A stretch of DNA of 64,000 nucleotides from Pachyseris speciosa (Eukaryota; Cnidaria; Anthozoa; Scleractinia; Pachyseridae): NCBI GenBank assembly GCA_016490735.1, contig JAEMWC010000168.1, positions 816,001-880,000 of the forward strand. Reading direction: 5' to 3'. This document shows positions 1 to 11,583 of the stretch, piece after piece. The notes beneath the pieces were generated by a model. It saw nothing but the letters and a program-made list of their open reading frames with translations, was not told the DNA's origin and ran no database searches. Within the stretch, counting starts at the first letter, position 1. Each line of letters begins with the position of its first letter. A program made the position numbers and the translations under genes.

Positions 1-2360
1 CTCATATACTCATTGTTGAGCTACTTACTTCTTCTTTTCTTTTCTTTTTAAAATAATACATTTCATATTTCATGCTGTCCCCGTAATTTGTATGATGTAC
101 CCTATATTGCCAGGAAGCCTATAGTTCATAAGCCCACGGCTTCTATATAGACTTTCTTGTCATTACCACCTTAAACATTTGTAGTCTGTCGTCTTAAGTT
201 TAAGTTATTATAAATTTCTTGTGTTTCGTATTTTTAAATTTCTAGTGTTTTGTATTTTTATGTGGTTAATGGCAAATAAATGGAAATGGAAATGGAAATG
301 GAAAAAGGAAACTACTTCTTCATCATTAGGCGATAAGACCACCAACAAAACCAGTTCTTTTTTGTCTTTTAATTATGTTTACACCAACAAAATCAGGGTA
401 TCAAATTTTTAGTCAGGTCTGAAATAGGATAGAGAAAATCGCAGATTTTGCCCTGAAGTAGGGTAATGGTTTCAGGAAGCGGGCTGCACACCCCTAACCA
501 ATATTTCTGGGAGTACCGCTGGCCGGGCACTTACTTATCATTAAGTTTAAACTTCCTTTAATTTGTTTGGCAAACTGTTCCTTACTATATGCGTAATTTT
601 GTTCAAGATCTAGTATTTAACAGCTTATCAATCAACCATATCCTGACCATATGCATCTCTCAAGACAACAATCTTCTGTTGTGTGGATTACGAATGCGTA
701 AGCTTATATTTAGCTTAAATATTAATTTGTTTGGCAAGCTGTTCCTTACTATAGGTGTAATTTTGTTCAAGATCTAGTATTTAACAGCTTATCAATCAAC
801 CATTTCCTGACCATATGCATCCCTCAAAACAACAATCTTCTGTTATGTGTGGATTACGAATGCGTAAGCTTATAATTAGCTTAAATATTAAAGGGAAAGG
901 TTCACGAGGATTTTGCGGTTTTAGGTCAATTGTGTGCTAATTTCATTACTTTGAGGCTTTGCTCGTAAACAAAATACTTCTGTAAAGCTACGACGAAGAT
1001 ATCAAATGAATTTTATCAAAGAAGGCTAACCATAATAAATTTCTTGAGGATTTTATGAAGACGTAGCATCAAAATTGAAAAGAAATTGGCCACTTTTTTC
1101 AAATTTCAATCCATTTTCATCCTTGCCATCCGTAGCAACAGGCGACAGGAAACAGTACCTTCAAATAGTCTTTAATAACAAAACTAGACCATTACTTTTG
1201 GAATTCAATTGATGCGAAGACACCTAGGTTTTTATTAATTGCCAAATAGCGTGACTGCCTCTTTAATTGTCCTGCAAGCCGATCGAAGTATCTCTGTTTG
1301 CAGGGTAACAAACACGTGGATCGCGGCTGTGGGAACATATAAAGCTGAGTAAATCTGCCATATTTCTCCTTTACCTAGGAATTAAACGGCTTGACGAAAT
1401 ATAACGAGACAGACCAGACGAAACGTGGAAAATTCCTTCCCGCGTGAGAAGCTTTGTTTTGTAAGCACTGCTCTATCGAACATCTTTATCAAGCACCAGC
1501 TGGATCAGTCACGACCGTTCTTGTGCTGGGAGAAGTTTCATTATCATTTCTTAACTCAATGGTCTGACAGTGATCACGCTCTCTTAACCAAAAACAAAAG
1601 GAAAAAACATGAATATTAATACGACCTACCAGCCATGTTCTTGAGTAGCGAAGAGCGCCCAACGATTAGAACCTAGTCTTTCTCGTATTCTCTACATGTG
1701 CTTGTCAATGTGCATGGAATTACTGACTATCATCAATTTGGAGTCATTTACGTTTTGATGATAATCGTTAATCTGGTCTCGAGATCATGTTGTCTCATAA
1801 GCGGAGCGGACACTTGTTTGAAGCTTCATGCACACATCTATATCACACCTCTTTCAATATATTTCTCTATTTAGCAAACAGTTTCTCAAATGTCTCCAGT
1901 GTCCAACTGCAAAAAATATCCACTGTGCATTTTGTCCGTTCCGGACACCTCCCGTAATTTTAAGCGGATCTCACAACTCGGTAGGACCATACGGGGAGAT
2001 CTGGAAACGAGATCAGCTCAAAGCCCTTATGAGCGTGCTATATAATGTAGATTGTGTGTGACTCTCTGAGCTCTTCAGTGGAGGGCACGGAGTTTAGCCA
2101 TAAGTGCGCGTTACCTTCGAAATAAACGTAAATGAACCTGTCCCCAAGTTACTTTGAATGAAAACGTTTTGCGTAACATTATGCAGCATATATTTAATTC
2201 TAATCTGGTCGGGTCTTGTCACGAGAACAATGAATCGTGCAGTACGCTATTTTAAAATTTTTACGTGCAGAGAGTGAAAAGAAAGCAACGGCATTGTTTC
2301 TTATCTGGGAAACGCTTGTGAGGATTTCTGATCAGCGTCTTACAATAAACTGCTTATTTT
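1..2360. other. Left flank, no gene recognised
   Basis: AT-rich sequence without a convincing coding region. Open frames here are under 80 codons and have no recognisable domain. One small frame near 221-412 only translates a GGAAAT-type simple repeat. The one clear structure is the tandem duplication at 560-890. Homology with the module-D upstream block (from about 46670) begins at about 2360. Confidence 0.6.
560..890. repeat. Tandem duplication, 164-bp unit
   Basis: The block starting AATTTGTTTGGCAA at 560 recurs at 724 with only scattered differences. Both units contain the same run through TTCAAGATCTAGTATTTAAC and a later ATTACGAATGCGTAAGC. Two copies, head to tail. No coding content recognised. 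Confidence 0.85.
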
Positions 2361-3168
2361 GCCCGTCTTCACAGAGTCGTTTGAGTTGTGACCTTTGACG
2401 TTTCAGCTGTATCAAGTTGTTTTATCGATGAGTGATTTGATCTCGTGATCTTTGAATGATAATTTCAGCCCACGCAGGTCCAGTATCCCGGAAAGCAACT
2501 GGGAGCGGCTCGCTGAGGCAAAGGACGTAAGCTGAGAGGAAGCCAGAATCGCTTCAAGAGGACCATATCTTGTTTAGGATTTAAGGTAGCGACAGTTCAC
2601 TACTTGCTTCGTCCCTACCGCTAAATCAGTTGTTCTCTTGTTCCTCCAAACATCTAAACTAATGTCTTGCTGGTTTCAGTAAGTTGCTTCAGGAAGTTCC
2701 AGTTATTGATTACGACGTGATTTGCTTCCAATATTACAAATGATGCAGTGAAGGTTAGTCGGCTAATATTTATCACAGTATATTAAACCTAAGCACATTT
2801 CGGCAGTCGCGAGGGTAAACTGTAATGACAAAACTGTGCACTGAGAATCATGTAGTTGTCTCTGTGCCTGATATCTGACTCCTTTCTCGATGAGTGGCTT
2901 GATCTCGTGATCTTAGAATGTACTTTCAACCGAAAGCGGAGTGAACACTTTGTCAGTGACTGGAAGCAGTTCCCTGTGGCAAAACAAAGGAAGCCAGAAT
3001 CGCTTGATGCGTACCGTCTCTTTCTCATTCTTTTCGTTGTGGTTAATTACGCCAGAGTTTAAGATTGCGACAGTTAACTACCTACGACACTCTACAGCTT
3101 AATCAGTTGTTCCATCGTTCCCCTAACATACTGATTTAATTTGATGTTGGTTTTACAATTTGTTTCAG

Positions 3169-3237
3169 GTGAGCATCAGCACCTCAGGATCTCAACAGGG
3201 TGTTCTTGTGTATTGGGGCAACCAGCGCAACCAGAAG
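3169..3237 (+). other. Exon-like segment, copy 1
   Basis: A pyrimidine-rich TTTGTTTCAG acceptor-like sequence precedes this segment and AAG|GTAAAG follows it as a donor-like site. It encodes a peptide containing SQQGVLV, which is shared with the segments at 4676 and 48224. No protein family recognised. It could be a duplicated small exon or a fossil of one. Confidence 0.3.
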
Positions 3238-4675
3238 GTAAAGCCCAATGTCTGTCGTAAAAAAATGAAGCCTAAGCCCATTCCAGCGCTTCAAAGATCG
3301 AAATGGTCATTTAATGGTCAATTAGTTTATCGTAGGCTAGATACATTGACACTTGAAGTTTTACTTTACTTTTACTAAATGTAATAATTGGTAGGAGAGG
3401 TAAATTCTCAGTCATTCTCAAAAGAGCAGCAAATCACTTCTAAAAACTGCACGTGAACGAATTTTACATTCGAAACAGAAAGCGGAACTCACATTTGATT
3501 GGGGGATCAAAGCAACACAGCAAATAGTGTAGTGTCTGCTGTAAAGGTGAAACCATTGTTGATCAATACGTACAAGGATTTTTTCAACAGTAATTTGACA
3601 CAATGCAATCTGTATATTTCTTTGTTGATGACCATTGATATTACAGGAATAGTTAAATGATAACCGCATAGGAACGGAACTTAGCCGCTCCAGATTTGAC
3701 ATTTTTAATACGTTTTGCCGGATTGGCACTTCTTTAGCGAAACCATTGTATATTGTGTGATAGGGAGTTCGGGGTATTAAAGCTACACTCACAAAAATAT
3801 TCATGATGCGTCTGTTCCCGAGACGATCACTTTCTGCACTTCATTAATCCGATTAAGTTTCTGTTTTTATCCGTTAGGAGAAGTAAGTCCAAAGCCATTC
3901 TCAAAAACGCAACAGATCAAAGCGAAAAACGCATACAAGACGCAAAGAAATGTAGCATTCCAAACTGAAAGCGTTAAGCGGAACTTGCAATTTATTTGGG
4001 AAACATTGTTGATCAACATGTAGAAAGTTGTGACGTGAACAAGTCATCATGCAGCCCGCAATTCCAAAAACGCGGAGCCATTAAAAACAAAGCATCGGCT
4101 TGTTTCTTTTTTCAAAGAAGGTTGTCAGGTTGTCAGGTTTTCTGGTGGGCCGCATGCAATTTTAAAACAGCCGACTTCGACCGGCGTCACAGAATTCTCC
4201 GAGTTGTGTCCCAGGATGGCGTAGGCTTTGATATTTTAGTGCATCAATTTGTTTTCTCGATGAGTGATTTGATCTCGTGATCTCAGAGTAATACATTTCA
4301 CCGAGCGCGATGCTGACACTTAATCAGCAACTGGAAGCGAATGCAAGCGATTAGTTGAGGCAAAGAACGTACGAGCAAGTCAGAACCACTTGATGAGGAG
4401 CATCTCTTCTGTAGTTTTCAATGACCAGGGTCTTGTTGCGGAAGTTCAATTAGCGTTGCTAGTGTTTTTGTTTTCATAGGACTGTAATTGTTTAGAAATG
4501 GAACTTAAGCCCTCTGGATTTGACATTTTGAATAAGTTTTGATTGACAGTTCATTAACGAGGGTTCTGGTAACAAAGTTATACAATGTGGTAGCTTTCAC
4601 TTAGAAAAATTAGACAACAGTCTACCAGCTGAAGAATGCAATTTAATTTGGTGCTCGTTTTACCGTTTGTTTCAG

Positions 4676-4764
4676 CTGCTCGGGATCTCAACAGGGCGTT
4701 CTTGTTGACTGCGACAATATTTGCAACTAGCGTAGCCTGAAGCCAAATTTTCCGTTTAGTGAAG
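4676..4764 (+). other. Exon-like segment, copy 2 (interrupted)
   Basis: Acceptor-like TTTGTTTCAG lies just upstream, and GAAG|GTTAGC is a weak donor. The frame reads SQQGVLVDCDNICN and then hits TAG. The paralogue at 48224-48312 has GAG there and stays open. This copy therefore looks like the decayed partner of the module-D segment. Confidence 0.35.
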
Positions 4765-5949
4765 GTTAGCCTCATTTTTGTTACAAAATAACAAACCTTC
4801 GTCTAAATCTGATTCAGTTTCTTTCTTGATGTGTTTAACCTTTAGGAGAAATAAGAAGAAGAAGTAATTTTATTTAGGAACCCCTATTTTGACGAAGCGC
4901 CCCAGGAAGTCTTTTGTCTTGACTGTACATGACCACGAGTCACGCGAACTATGCGAATCACGCAGAGCGCTATTTCAAAAATATGTAGCCATTAAAAACA
5001 AAGCAACATCTTGTTCTATTTTCGAAAGTAATTGTGAGGATTTCTGATCAGCCTCTTACAATAAATTGCTGAATTTGACCGTTTTCACAGAATTGTGTGA
5101 GTTCTCTCCCAAGATAGTGTGACTTTTGTTGTTTCAATGGTATCCCAGTTAATTTATCGCTGAGTGATTTGATCTCGTGATCCTTGAATGATAATTTCAG
5201 CTCACGCGCAGCCACCACCCTGGAAAGTGACTGGGAGCGGCTCGCTGAGACAAAGGACCTGAGCTGAGAGGAAGCCAGAATCGCTTCAAGAGGACCATCT
5301 CTTGTTTAGGATCAGTTGAGGTAGCGACAGTTCACTACTTGCTTCGCTCCTACCGCTGAATCAGTTGTTCTCTTGTTCCTCCAGACATCTAAACTAATAT
5401 CTTACTATATTCATTAACTGCTTCAGGAAATTCCCTAGAAAGTGTTCCAGTTATTGATTGCGACGTGATTTGCTACCATTATTACAAATGATGCAGTGAA
5501 GGTTAGTCCAGTATTTATCACAGTATATGAAACCTAAGCACATTTCGGCAGTCGCGAGGGTAAACTCTAATGACAGAACTGTCCACTGAGAATTACGTAG
5601 TTGTCTCTGTGTATATCTGACTCCTTTCTCGATGAGTGGTTTGATCTCGTGATCTTAGAATGTGCTTTTCACCGAAAGCCCAGCTAACATTTTATTAGTG
5701 ACAGGTAGCAGTTCGCCATGGCAAAACAGGGGAAGCTAGAATCGCTTGATAAGCACCGTCTCTTTCTCATTCTTTTCGTTGTGGTTAATTACGCCAGAGT
5801 TTAAGGTTGCTACAGTTACCTACCTACGTCAGCCTGCAGCTTAACCAGTTGTTCCACCGTTCCTCTAACAAGCGAATACAAGCCAATAAACAAATAAATC
5901 AATAAACAAATCGACTTTGTTCAAAGGGGGTGAAACTTAATAGTTATCC

Positions 5950-6180
5950 AATTGACAAATCTCTGGCCCTCGAAATTCCGGATCGAATTGGAATTTGGAA
6001 ATGTTGGTTTTTGAGGTTAAGGGGAAAACTGGAGTACCCGGGGAAAACCTCCCGGAGGAGAGTGCAGAACAAACAACACAACAAACTGAATCCACGTAAT
6101 TATGACGCCGATTCCGGGCCACATTGGCGGGAGGCGAGTGCTCTCACCACTACGCCATACCTGCTCCCCCATGACTGTCC
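5950..6180 (-). mobile_element. tRNA-derived SINE, minus strand
   Basis: The reverse complement begins with a tRNA-like head (TGGCGTAGTGGTGAGAGC, A-box-like). A degenerated B-box region follows, then the same body as the SINE at 7082: TTGTTGTGTTG, CTCCGGGAGG, CCGGGTACTCC and AAAAACCAACA. The counterpart in module D is at about 49950-50135, so the insertion predates the A/D duplication. Its 3' end lacks the tail seen on the 7082 copy. Confidence 0.7.
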
Positions 6181-6259
6181 CCACGGCTATCGGTTTTTCT
6201 CGTACCCTGGTTCCTCTATCATTCAAACCCGTTCATAATGGTTTCTTTATTCGTTTCAG

Positions 6260-6349
6260 GGAAACTTCTGTTCTTGTTGACTGCAAAATGATTTTCAATC
6301 TCTGTAACTAAAACTCTGGTGTTGAACGGAAATTCTGCGTTGAATAAAG
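6260..6349 (+). other. Exon-like segment, copy 3
   Basis: Acceptor-like TTCGTTTCAG lies just upstream and AAAG|GTCAGC follows. The 90-bp segment contains the shared GTTCTTGTTGACTGC core and in that frame reads SVLVDCKMIFNLCN, then a TAA. The paralogue at 50229-50318 reads through that position (CAA instead of TAA) and stops only at its 3' end. No family recognised. Confidence 0.3.
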
Positions 6350-7081
6350 GTCAGCCTGATGTTAGTAATGTCATAACAAGGCTTAAGAACATTCTAAATC
6401 GGTCGATTAGCTAAGCTTTTTTACCCAAAAAAAAATACCCGTTTACGTCTATTTCGGAAAGCGATAGATAAGAGAGACACAAAAAAGTGAGAGAAAACTC
6501 CATTTTAAAATATTTTCAATACCAAAACTCACTATAAAACGTCAGTGAGTTACAGAGCTCGAGTATATTGGGCAAAATAAGCGTTAGCCCGCTTTTGATT
6601 AAAGGGGTCTTGCAAGAAAGTGATTTATTACAATACTGATTGATATTCTTATGAGGATTTTTTGTTTTCTTCTTTGCAATCCAATATAGAAAAAAAAAAT
6701 AAAAATACATACAAAAACAAAGACTGCATAATCAATAAAATAAAATTTTCCGTATTTCTCAGGTTACAGGACGTTTTAAAAGTCCCTTCAGTTGATAAAT
6801 CTTGAAGTCAAATACTCAGGGTTTCACCATTAAGAGGCTTATACATAAGGATGGACAGATCCATCTTACGTTGTTGCTCTAGTTTATGCCAATTAAGCGA
6901 ATGGAAAAGATCCTCCAGATTGGCATCGTAATTAGATGAGGTGATTATTCGAGCAGCGCGGGTCTTGTAATTTTTCGAGTTTTGAATCGGTGTGCATCAC
7001 TCGTTTGCTTTTCATGAAATGCTTTTCTTTTTCCGTTAATTTATAAACTCATTTTATAACTGAAGTAGATATCCTGTTAAA

Positions 7082-7344
7082 TGGGATGGCATAGTGGTGA
7101 GAACACTCGCCTTCCACCAATGTGGCCCGGGTTCGATACCAGGAGTCGGCGTCATAAGTTGGCTGAATTTGTTGGTTCTCTATTCTGCTCCGAGAAGTTT
7201 TTCTCCGGGTACTCCGGTTTTCCCCTCTCCCCAAAAACCAACATTTGATTTGATTTTATTTATTTAGAATTGATTTGATTTAGTCTTCCCAATTAGTAGA
7301 CCATCTGTGCTCGGCTAGATAGATTTGACACTTAAATAAAGTGA

Positions 7345-7345
<1 letters not shown>
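7082..7345 (+). mobile_element. tRNA-derived SINE with LINE-like 3' tail
   Basis: A tRNA-like head carries an A-box-like segment (TGGCATAGTGGTGAGAAC) and a B box (GGGTTCGATACC). The body ends in CCGGGTACTCCGG and CCAAAAACCAACA. The tail runs through CCAATTAGTAGACC, TGTGCTCGGCTAGATAG and GACACTTAAATAAAGTGA into an ATT microsatellite. The tail matches the 3' end of the LINE on the minus strand at about 60484-60555. The same SINE is present at 51045-51312 in module D. Confidence 0.8.
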
Positions 7346-7384
<39 letters not shown>

Positions 7385-7462
7385 ATTATTATTATTATTA
7401 TTATTATCATCATCATCATGATCATCATCATTATCATCATCATCGTGATCGTTATTGTTATT
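7346..7462. repeat. ATT/ATC microsatellite at SINE 3' end
   Basis: A run of ATT repeats grades into ATC and GTT repeats directly behind the SINE tail. This is as expected for a SINE mobilised by a LINE that ends in short tandem repeats. A shorter version occupies 51313-51390 in module D. Confidence 0.9.
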
Positions 7463-7959
7463 GTTATATTAATACTTTTATTTATATTACGATGCGTATT
7501 TTTTATAAGCGAAATCTAGATACTTATGTGGTATTCTGTAACCGAAGCTACACAAGCACAGAAAAACTATTTGTCGGCTATCTGGGGATCTTTTCATATA
7601 TTCTGTAGATATCGTCTAACACTCTGGCAAAGGAAAGGTTAATTATAGTTTATAATTGTTCCTTTTACCCACTGTGCCCTACGAGCAAAATCCCAAAACC
7701 TAAATTTTGATTTCGAAAGGTAACTTATTTTGTTCCTGTCAACCGTACACTTCTGGTAACGTTAAATAATCAGCCACCATCAGTTAAAAGAAGCTACTTA
7801 ATTTCACCCCGAGAAATGGTCCCAGATTTGTGTTTGCTTATTTTTAGTTTGCATGATTCGTTTGTAAACTCAAACAAAAACATTTGTACATTATTCTAAC
7901 AGAAAAAAACAACAATTATTTCCAGTTGAAGACTGATTTAACAGTGAGTGCCACTGACC

Positions 7960-10900
7960 ATGAACACTGCACCACAATACACCAAGGAGCAGCTGAACTA
8001 TTTCAGGATCTGCTGTGTCACCACTGATGTTATCACCGATGGACTCCGAACAATCTTCAAACAGGAATGGGACAATCGCTATAAGGCTACATTGGGGGAA
8101 TGGAAAGACAAACCCCAGAATGGACTGGACTTCAAACACAGGGAGACTCCGAGGAATCAAAGACGAAATGCGCATCTGTTAGCAACCATGGTTAAAGGAA
8201 ATAGAGCTGAATGGGACTGCACCATGCTCTTTTACGCTATCCTGTTCTCCGACTGTATTGGGCCTGGTCTTGGTGTAGCTGTCAGCTCCAACGTGGATGA
8301 CCTCAGGAAGTTTCGTAATGAAGAATTTGCCCATTTGCCGGAAGGCAGTGTCTCGGATCCAGAGTTTCAAATTGCCATTGCTAAGGTTCAAGCTGCCTTT
8401 CAATCACTCGGCCTTTCCACTCAACGAATTCAAGAAATCACAAATCAGACAACCTTTCCAACAGAAGAGTTGACTAAAGTCTCGAAAGCAGTTGACGACC
8501 TCAAAAAGGAAGTCACAGAAAAGGAAGACAAACTTAAAGAAACAGAAAAACAACGGCAGATCCTTGAAGAGCAGCTTCAGACTGAAGTTTCGCCGTTTTG
8601 TGTTCTCCCTCCCAGGCCCTCACACGACGTTGCAGGTCGAGATGGTGAGGTGGCTAAAATAACCGAACAGCTAAAAGAACTTAAAGAAGCTAACGAAAAC
8701 CGCTTAAGTTACTTGTACATCTCAGGCAATCCCGGTAGTGGAAAATCTCAGTTGGCCGGTCTCATCGCAAAGAAGCTATTCGAAGACAACACAAAAATCC
8801 ATGGTATCAATTCATTTGTGATGACTTTAAATGCTGAAAAACATGATTCGCTCTTGGAATCGTATATCGCTTTCGCTCGTCGTCTGAAGTGTCCAGAGTA
8901 TGCAGTCACAAACACCCTTAACTCTAAGGATTTGAAGACAGATGAGAAGATCGCCAATCTCAAGTCGCTAGTTAGTACAAAAGTGGAGCTTTACACCTCG
9001 TGGCTACTGGTGGTTGACAATGTCACCGACATATCTTCGATGCATAATCATTTGCCAGAACCTGGCAACGAGCAGTGGTGTAGAGGCCAAATGTTGATTA
9101 CAACACAAGACGCCACCTCAGTCCCCTCAGAAAACTCCTTCATTAAACATATTTCAGTGAGCAGGGGTATGGAGATTTCGGATGCCACCTTCTTATTGGC
9201 CACGATCTCTAGTATCACGGACAGTGAGATGGAAAAAGAAGTTGCATGGGCATTAGACTGTCAACCTCTGGCCTTAGCAATCGCCGCCACGTTTGTGAAG
9301 CAAATGCGGGAAGACAAAGCCTCCCCAAATTTTAGCTGGAAAGATTACTTAGAAAAGCTGAAGAAAGGCCAGCGTTCTAACACCGAGACTTTGTTTACCA
9401 AGACAAACCCAGTCTATCCAAAATCTATGACCGCCGCGATTACTCTAGCGGTCGAAAACGTGATGTCATCTGACGAAATGTTAAGTCGGGTATTTAGTTT
9501 AATTTCTCTCTGTGCACAGCAACCATTAAATCTTGAGATCCTTGTCAACTACATCCTAAATCTGCAGGAGGAAAACATTCTGAAAGCAGATCATGAACTG
9601 AAAGATAAAGATTTAATTCGTTGGAGGATTCGAAAATGTTCATTGCTGTTACTTGTTGAAGAAGATGACAGTGACGTCTACGTTCGCGTGCATCAGGTTG
9701 TGCGCGATGTTATCAAATCTGAAACTGAAAAACGTTCAGAGAGTCAACACCTCGAAGTCGTTCATGGGGCTATTACATCATTTAACCAGTTCATAGAGGA
9801 AAATCAGCTCCTGGACTTCAATTCTACTGTAAATAGCTTTGAAGTCGTTGTACATTTAAAATGCTTAATTATACCTATTGAGAATACAAGCAGTAAAGAA
9901 AACATATCTGAAATTCTCAACAACACTAACAGCATTAATTTAAATATAAGATATTATCCACATTATTTCACTTCGTTTGGCTCAATTTGTAATCATCATT
10001 GTGACTTTGAAACAGCAATTCGGTTTTGTAATGTAGCCTTAAAATTAATTCTGCACGGTGGTATATTTAGTGAGGCAGATACTGGTAGAGCCAATACAGT
10101 AATGGGGTGTATCTGCAGAGGTAAAGGTGAGTTTGAAGAAGCAAAACATTATTTTAATTGTGCTCTTGACATTCAGCTACAAAAGCTGGGACCTCAGCAT
10201 GTGGTTGTCGCAGATAGCTATAATAACCTAGCCATTATACTCAGGGCCCAAGGTGACCTACAGCAAGCAAAGGAGTGTCATGAGCGCGCTCTGGCCATTC
10301 GTCTACAAAAGCTGGGAACTGAGCATGTGGATGTCGCAACTAGCTATAACAACCTAGCCAGTATACTCTGTGACCAAGGTGACCTACAGGAAGCAAAGGA
10401 GTGTCATGAGCGTGCTCTGGCCATTCGCCTACAAAAGCTGGGAACTGAGCATGTGGATGTCGCAAGTAGCTATAACAACCTAGCCATTATACTCAGTGAC
10501 CAAGGTGACCTACAGGAAGCAAAGGAGTATTATGAGCGTGCTCTGGCCATTTTCCTACAAAAGCTGGGAACTGAGCATGTGGATGTCGCAAGAAGCTATA
10601 ACAACCTAGCCATTATACTCAGGGCCCAAGGTGACCTACAGCAAGCAAAGGAGTGTCATGAGCGCGCTCTGGCCATTCGTCTACAAAAGCTGGGAACTGA
10701 GCATGTGGATGTCGCAACTAGCTATAACAACCTAGCCAGTATACTCTGTGACCAAGGTGACCTACAGGAAGGAAAGGAGTGTGATGAGCGTGCTCTGGCC
10801 ATTCGCCTACTAAAGCAGGGAACTGAGCATGTGCATGTCGCAGTTAACTATAACAACCTAGCCATTATACTCAGGGCCCAAGGTGACCTACAGCAAGCAA

Positions 10901-11352
10901 AAGAGTATCATGAACGTGCTTTGGCCATTCGTCTACAAAAGCTGGGCCCTCAGCATGTGGATGTCGCAACTAGCTATTATGACTTAGCCACGATACTCAG
11001 TGACCAAGGTGACCTACAGCAAGCAAAGGAGTATCATGAGCGTGCTCTGGTCATTCGTCTACAAAAGCTGGGCCCTCAGCATGTGGATGTCGCAACTAGC
11101 TATGATGACTTAGCCACGATACTCAATGACCAAGGTGACCTACAGCAAGCAAAAGAGTATCATGAACGGGCTTTGGCCATTCGTCTACAAAAGCTGGGAT
11201 CTCAGCAGCTGGATGTCGCAACTAGGTATAACAACCTAGCCATTATACTCAGTGACCAAGGTGACCTACAGCAAGCAAAGGAGTATCATGAGCGTGCTCT
11301 ACAGAAGTTGGGACCTCAGCATGTGCATGTTCCAGATAGTTATAGTACCTAG
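7960..11352 (+). CDS. Gene A: HEPN - NB-ARC - TPR protein (1130 aa)
   Basis: Predicted intracellular STAND-type NTPase. The first in-frame ATG is at 7960, with an in-frame TGA at 7945, so a single-exon start is plausible. Residues about 1-165 form a DZIP3-like HEPN domain with the motif RNEEFAH (R-x5-H), the form expected of HEPN ribonucleases. Residues about 168-208 are a charged coiled coil. The NB-ARC domain has a P-loop GNPGSGKS (256-263), Walker B LLVVDN (349-354), a sensor-like LITTQD near 378, a GLPLA-like CQPLALA (434-440) and an MHD-like VHQ (577-579). From about residue 715 there are kinesin-light-chain-type 42-residue TPRs (126 bp each), about ten before the stop. Three units (LRAQ, LCDQ, LSDQ) are duplicated as a block. 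The ninth linker repeat has lost four codons in frame. The stop at 11350 results from a one-base deletion, and the last TPR continues out of frame. An immune-type receptor role is inferred from the family. Confidence 0.85.
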   Translation: MNTAPQYTKEQLNYFRICCVTTDVITDGLRTIFKQEWDNRYKATLGEWKDKPQNGLDFKHRETPRNQRRNAHLLATMVKGNRAEWDCTMLFYAILFSDCIGPGLGVAVSSNVDDLRKFRNEEFAHLPEGSVSDPEFQIAIAKVQAAFQSLGLSTQRIQEITNQTTFPTEELTKVSKAVDDLKKEVTEKEDKLKETEKQRQILEEQLQTEVSPFCVLPPRPSHDVAGRDGEVAKITEQLKELKEANENRLSYLYISGNPGSGKSQLAGLIAKKLFEDNTKIHGINSFVMTLNAEKHDSLLESYIAFARRLKCPEYAVTNTLNSKDLKTDEKIANLKSLVSTKVELYTSWLLVVDNVTDISSMHNHLPEPGNEQWCRGQMLITTQDATSVPSENSFIKHISVSRGMEISDATFLLATISSITDSEMEKEVAWALDCQPLALAIAATFVKQMREDKASPNFSWKDYLEKLKKGQRSNTETLFTKTNPVYPKSMTAAITLAVENVMSSDEMLSRVFSLISLCAQQPLNLEILVNYILNLQEENILKADHELKDKDLIRWRIRKCSLLLLVEEDDSDVYVRVHQVVRDVIKSETEKRSESQHLEVVHGAITSFNQFIEENQLLDFNSTVNSFEVVVHLKCLIIPIENTSSKENISEILNNTNSINLNIRYYPHYFTSFGSICNHHCDFETAIRFCNVALKLILHGGIFSEADTGRANTVMGCICRGKGEFEEAKHYFNCALDIQLQKLGPQHVVVADSYNNLAIILRAQGDLQQAKECHERALAIRLQKLGTEHVDVATSYNNLASILCDQGDLQEAKECHERALAIRLQKLGTEHVDVASSYNNLAIILSDQGDLQEAKEYYERALAIFLQKLGTEHVDVARSYNNLAIILRAQGDLQQAKECHERALAIRLQKLGTEHVDVATSYNNLASILCDQGDLQEGKECDERALAIRLLKQGTEHVHVAVNYNNLAIILRAQGDLQQAKEYHERALAIRLQKLGPQHVDVATSYYDLATILSDQGDLQQAKEYHERALVIRLQKLGPQHVDVATSYDDLATILNDQGDLQQAKEYHERALAIRLQKLGSQQLDVATRYNNLAIILSDQGDLQQAKEYHERALQKLGPQHVHVPDSYST

Positions 11353-11579
11353 CCAAGGTACTCAGTCACCGAGGTGACCTGCAGCAAACAAAGGCGTATT
11401 ATGACCGTGCCCTGACCATTCTTTTGCATCAGTTTGGACCTCAACATCCTCGTGTCGCAACTGTTGAGAGAAACTTGGCTGAGCTACGCCAACAAATGAG
11501 AGTAGAAGAGGATGTGGAAGTTCATGAGAGCGAAAGGAGTGGACGGTGCCATTCAAATATGATTTGTGAAATACTTTAA
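11352..11579 (+). pseudogene. Frameshifted last TPR and tail of gene A
   Basis: Shifting frame by one base just before the gene A stop restores the final [17 protein letters not shown], then ALTILLHQFGPQHPR. The conserved tail with AELRQQMRVEEDVEV follows, ending at TAA 11577-11579. The other three copies have the same C-terminal pattern. The break is a one-base loss in TATAATAACC, read here as TATAGTACC. It is either a real mutation that trims the C-terminal cap or a consensus error. Confidence 0.8.
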
Positions 11580-11583
11580 TAAA
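11578..11583 (+). promoter_or_regulatory. Poly(A) signal AATAAA overlapping the ancestral stop
   Basis: AATAAA begins inside the ancestral TAA stop (11577-11579). Related signals sit just after the stops of B (24439-24444) and D (56993-56998), which suggests that short 3' ends are a family trait. Confidence 0.5.

Larger units (their letters stand above)
2300..5870. repeat. Dispersed direct duplications upstream of gene A
   Basis: About 830 bp at 2300-3130 recurs at roughly 5040-5870, an offset near 2.7 kb. A third, more diverged partial unit lies at 4050-4330. A hallmark is the 15-base segment TTGATCTCGTGATCT or a near copy of it, seen around 2437, 2898, 4269, 5168 and 5640, and again in the module-D block around 46760, 49168 and 49608. 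In most units GATGAGTG precedes it. The unit looks like an old tandem duplication that predates the A/D duplication. Confidence 0.7.
2360..7959. other. Upstream block of module A (alpha type)
   Basis: This 5.6-kb stretch is collinear with 46670-51866, the block upstream of gene D. The D copy lacks about 0.75 kb (equivalent to 2810-3590) and a shorter piece near 3900-4330, and carries two extra MITEs. It holds no long open frame. It contains internally repeated units, three exon-like segments (3169-3237, 4676-4764, 6260-6349), two SINEs in opposite orientation and an ATT/ATC microsatellite. Any promoter or 5' leader of gene A should lie here, but no core promoter element could be identified with confidence. 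Confidence 0.75.

Noticed and set aside
221..412. Small ORF rich in alternating Trp and Lys
   Set aside because: It translates a GGAAAT simple repeat; no coding evidence.
7891..8175. 94-codon minus-strand frame over the start of gene A, with similar ones at 21256, 39140 and 51777
   Set aside because: Mirrors of the conserved HEPN coding sequence; present only because the sense strand is conserved.
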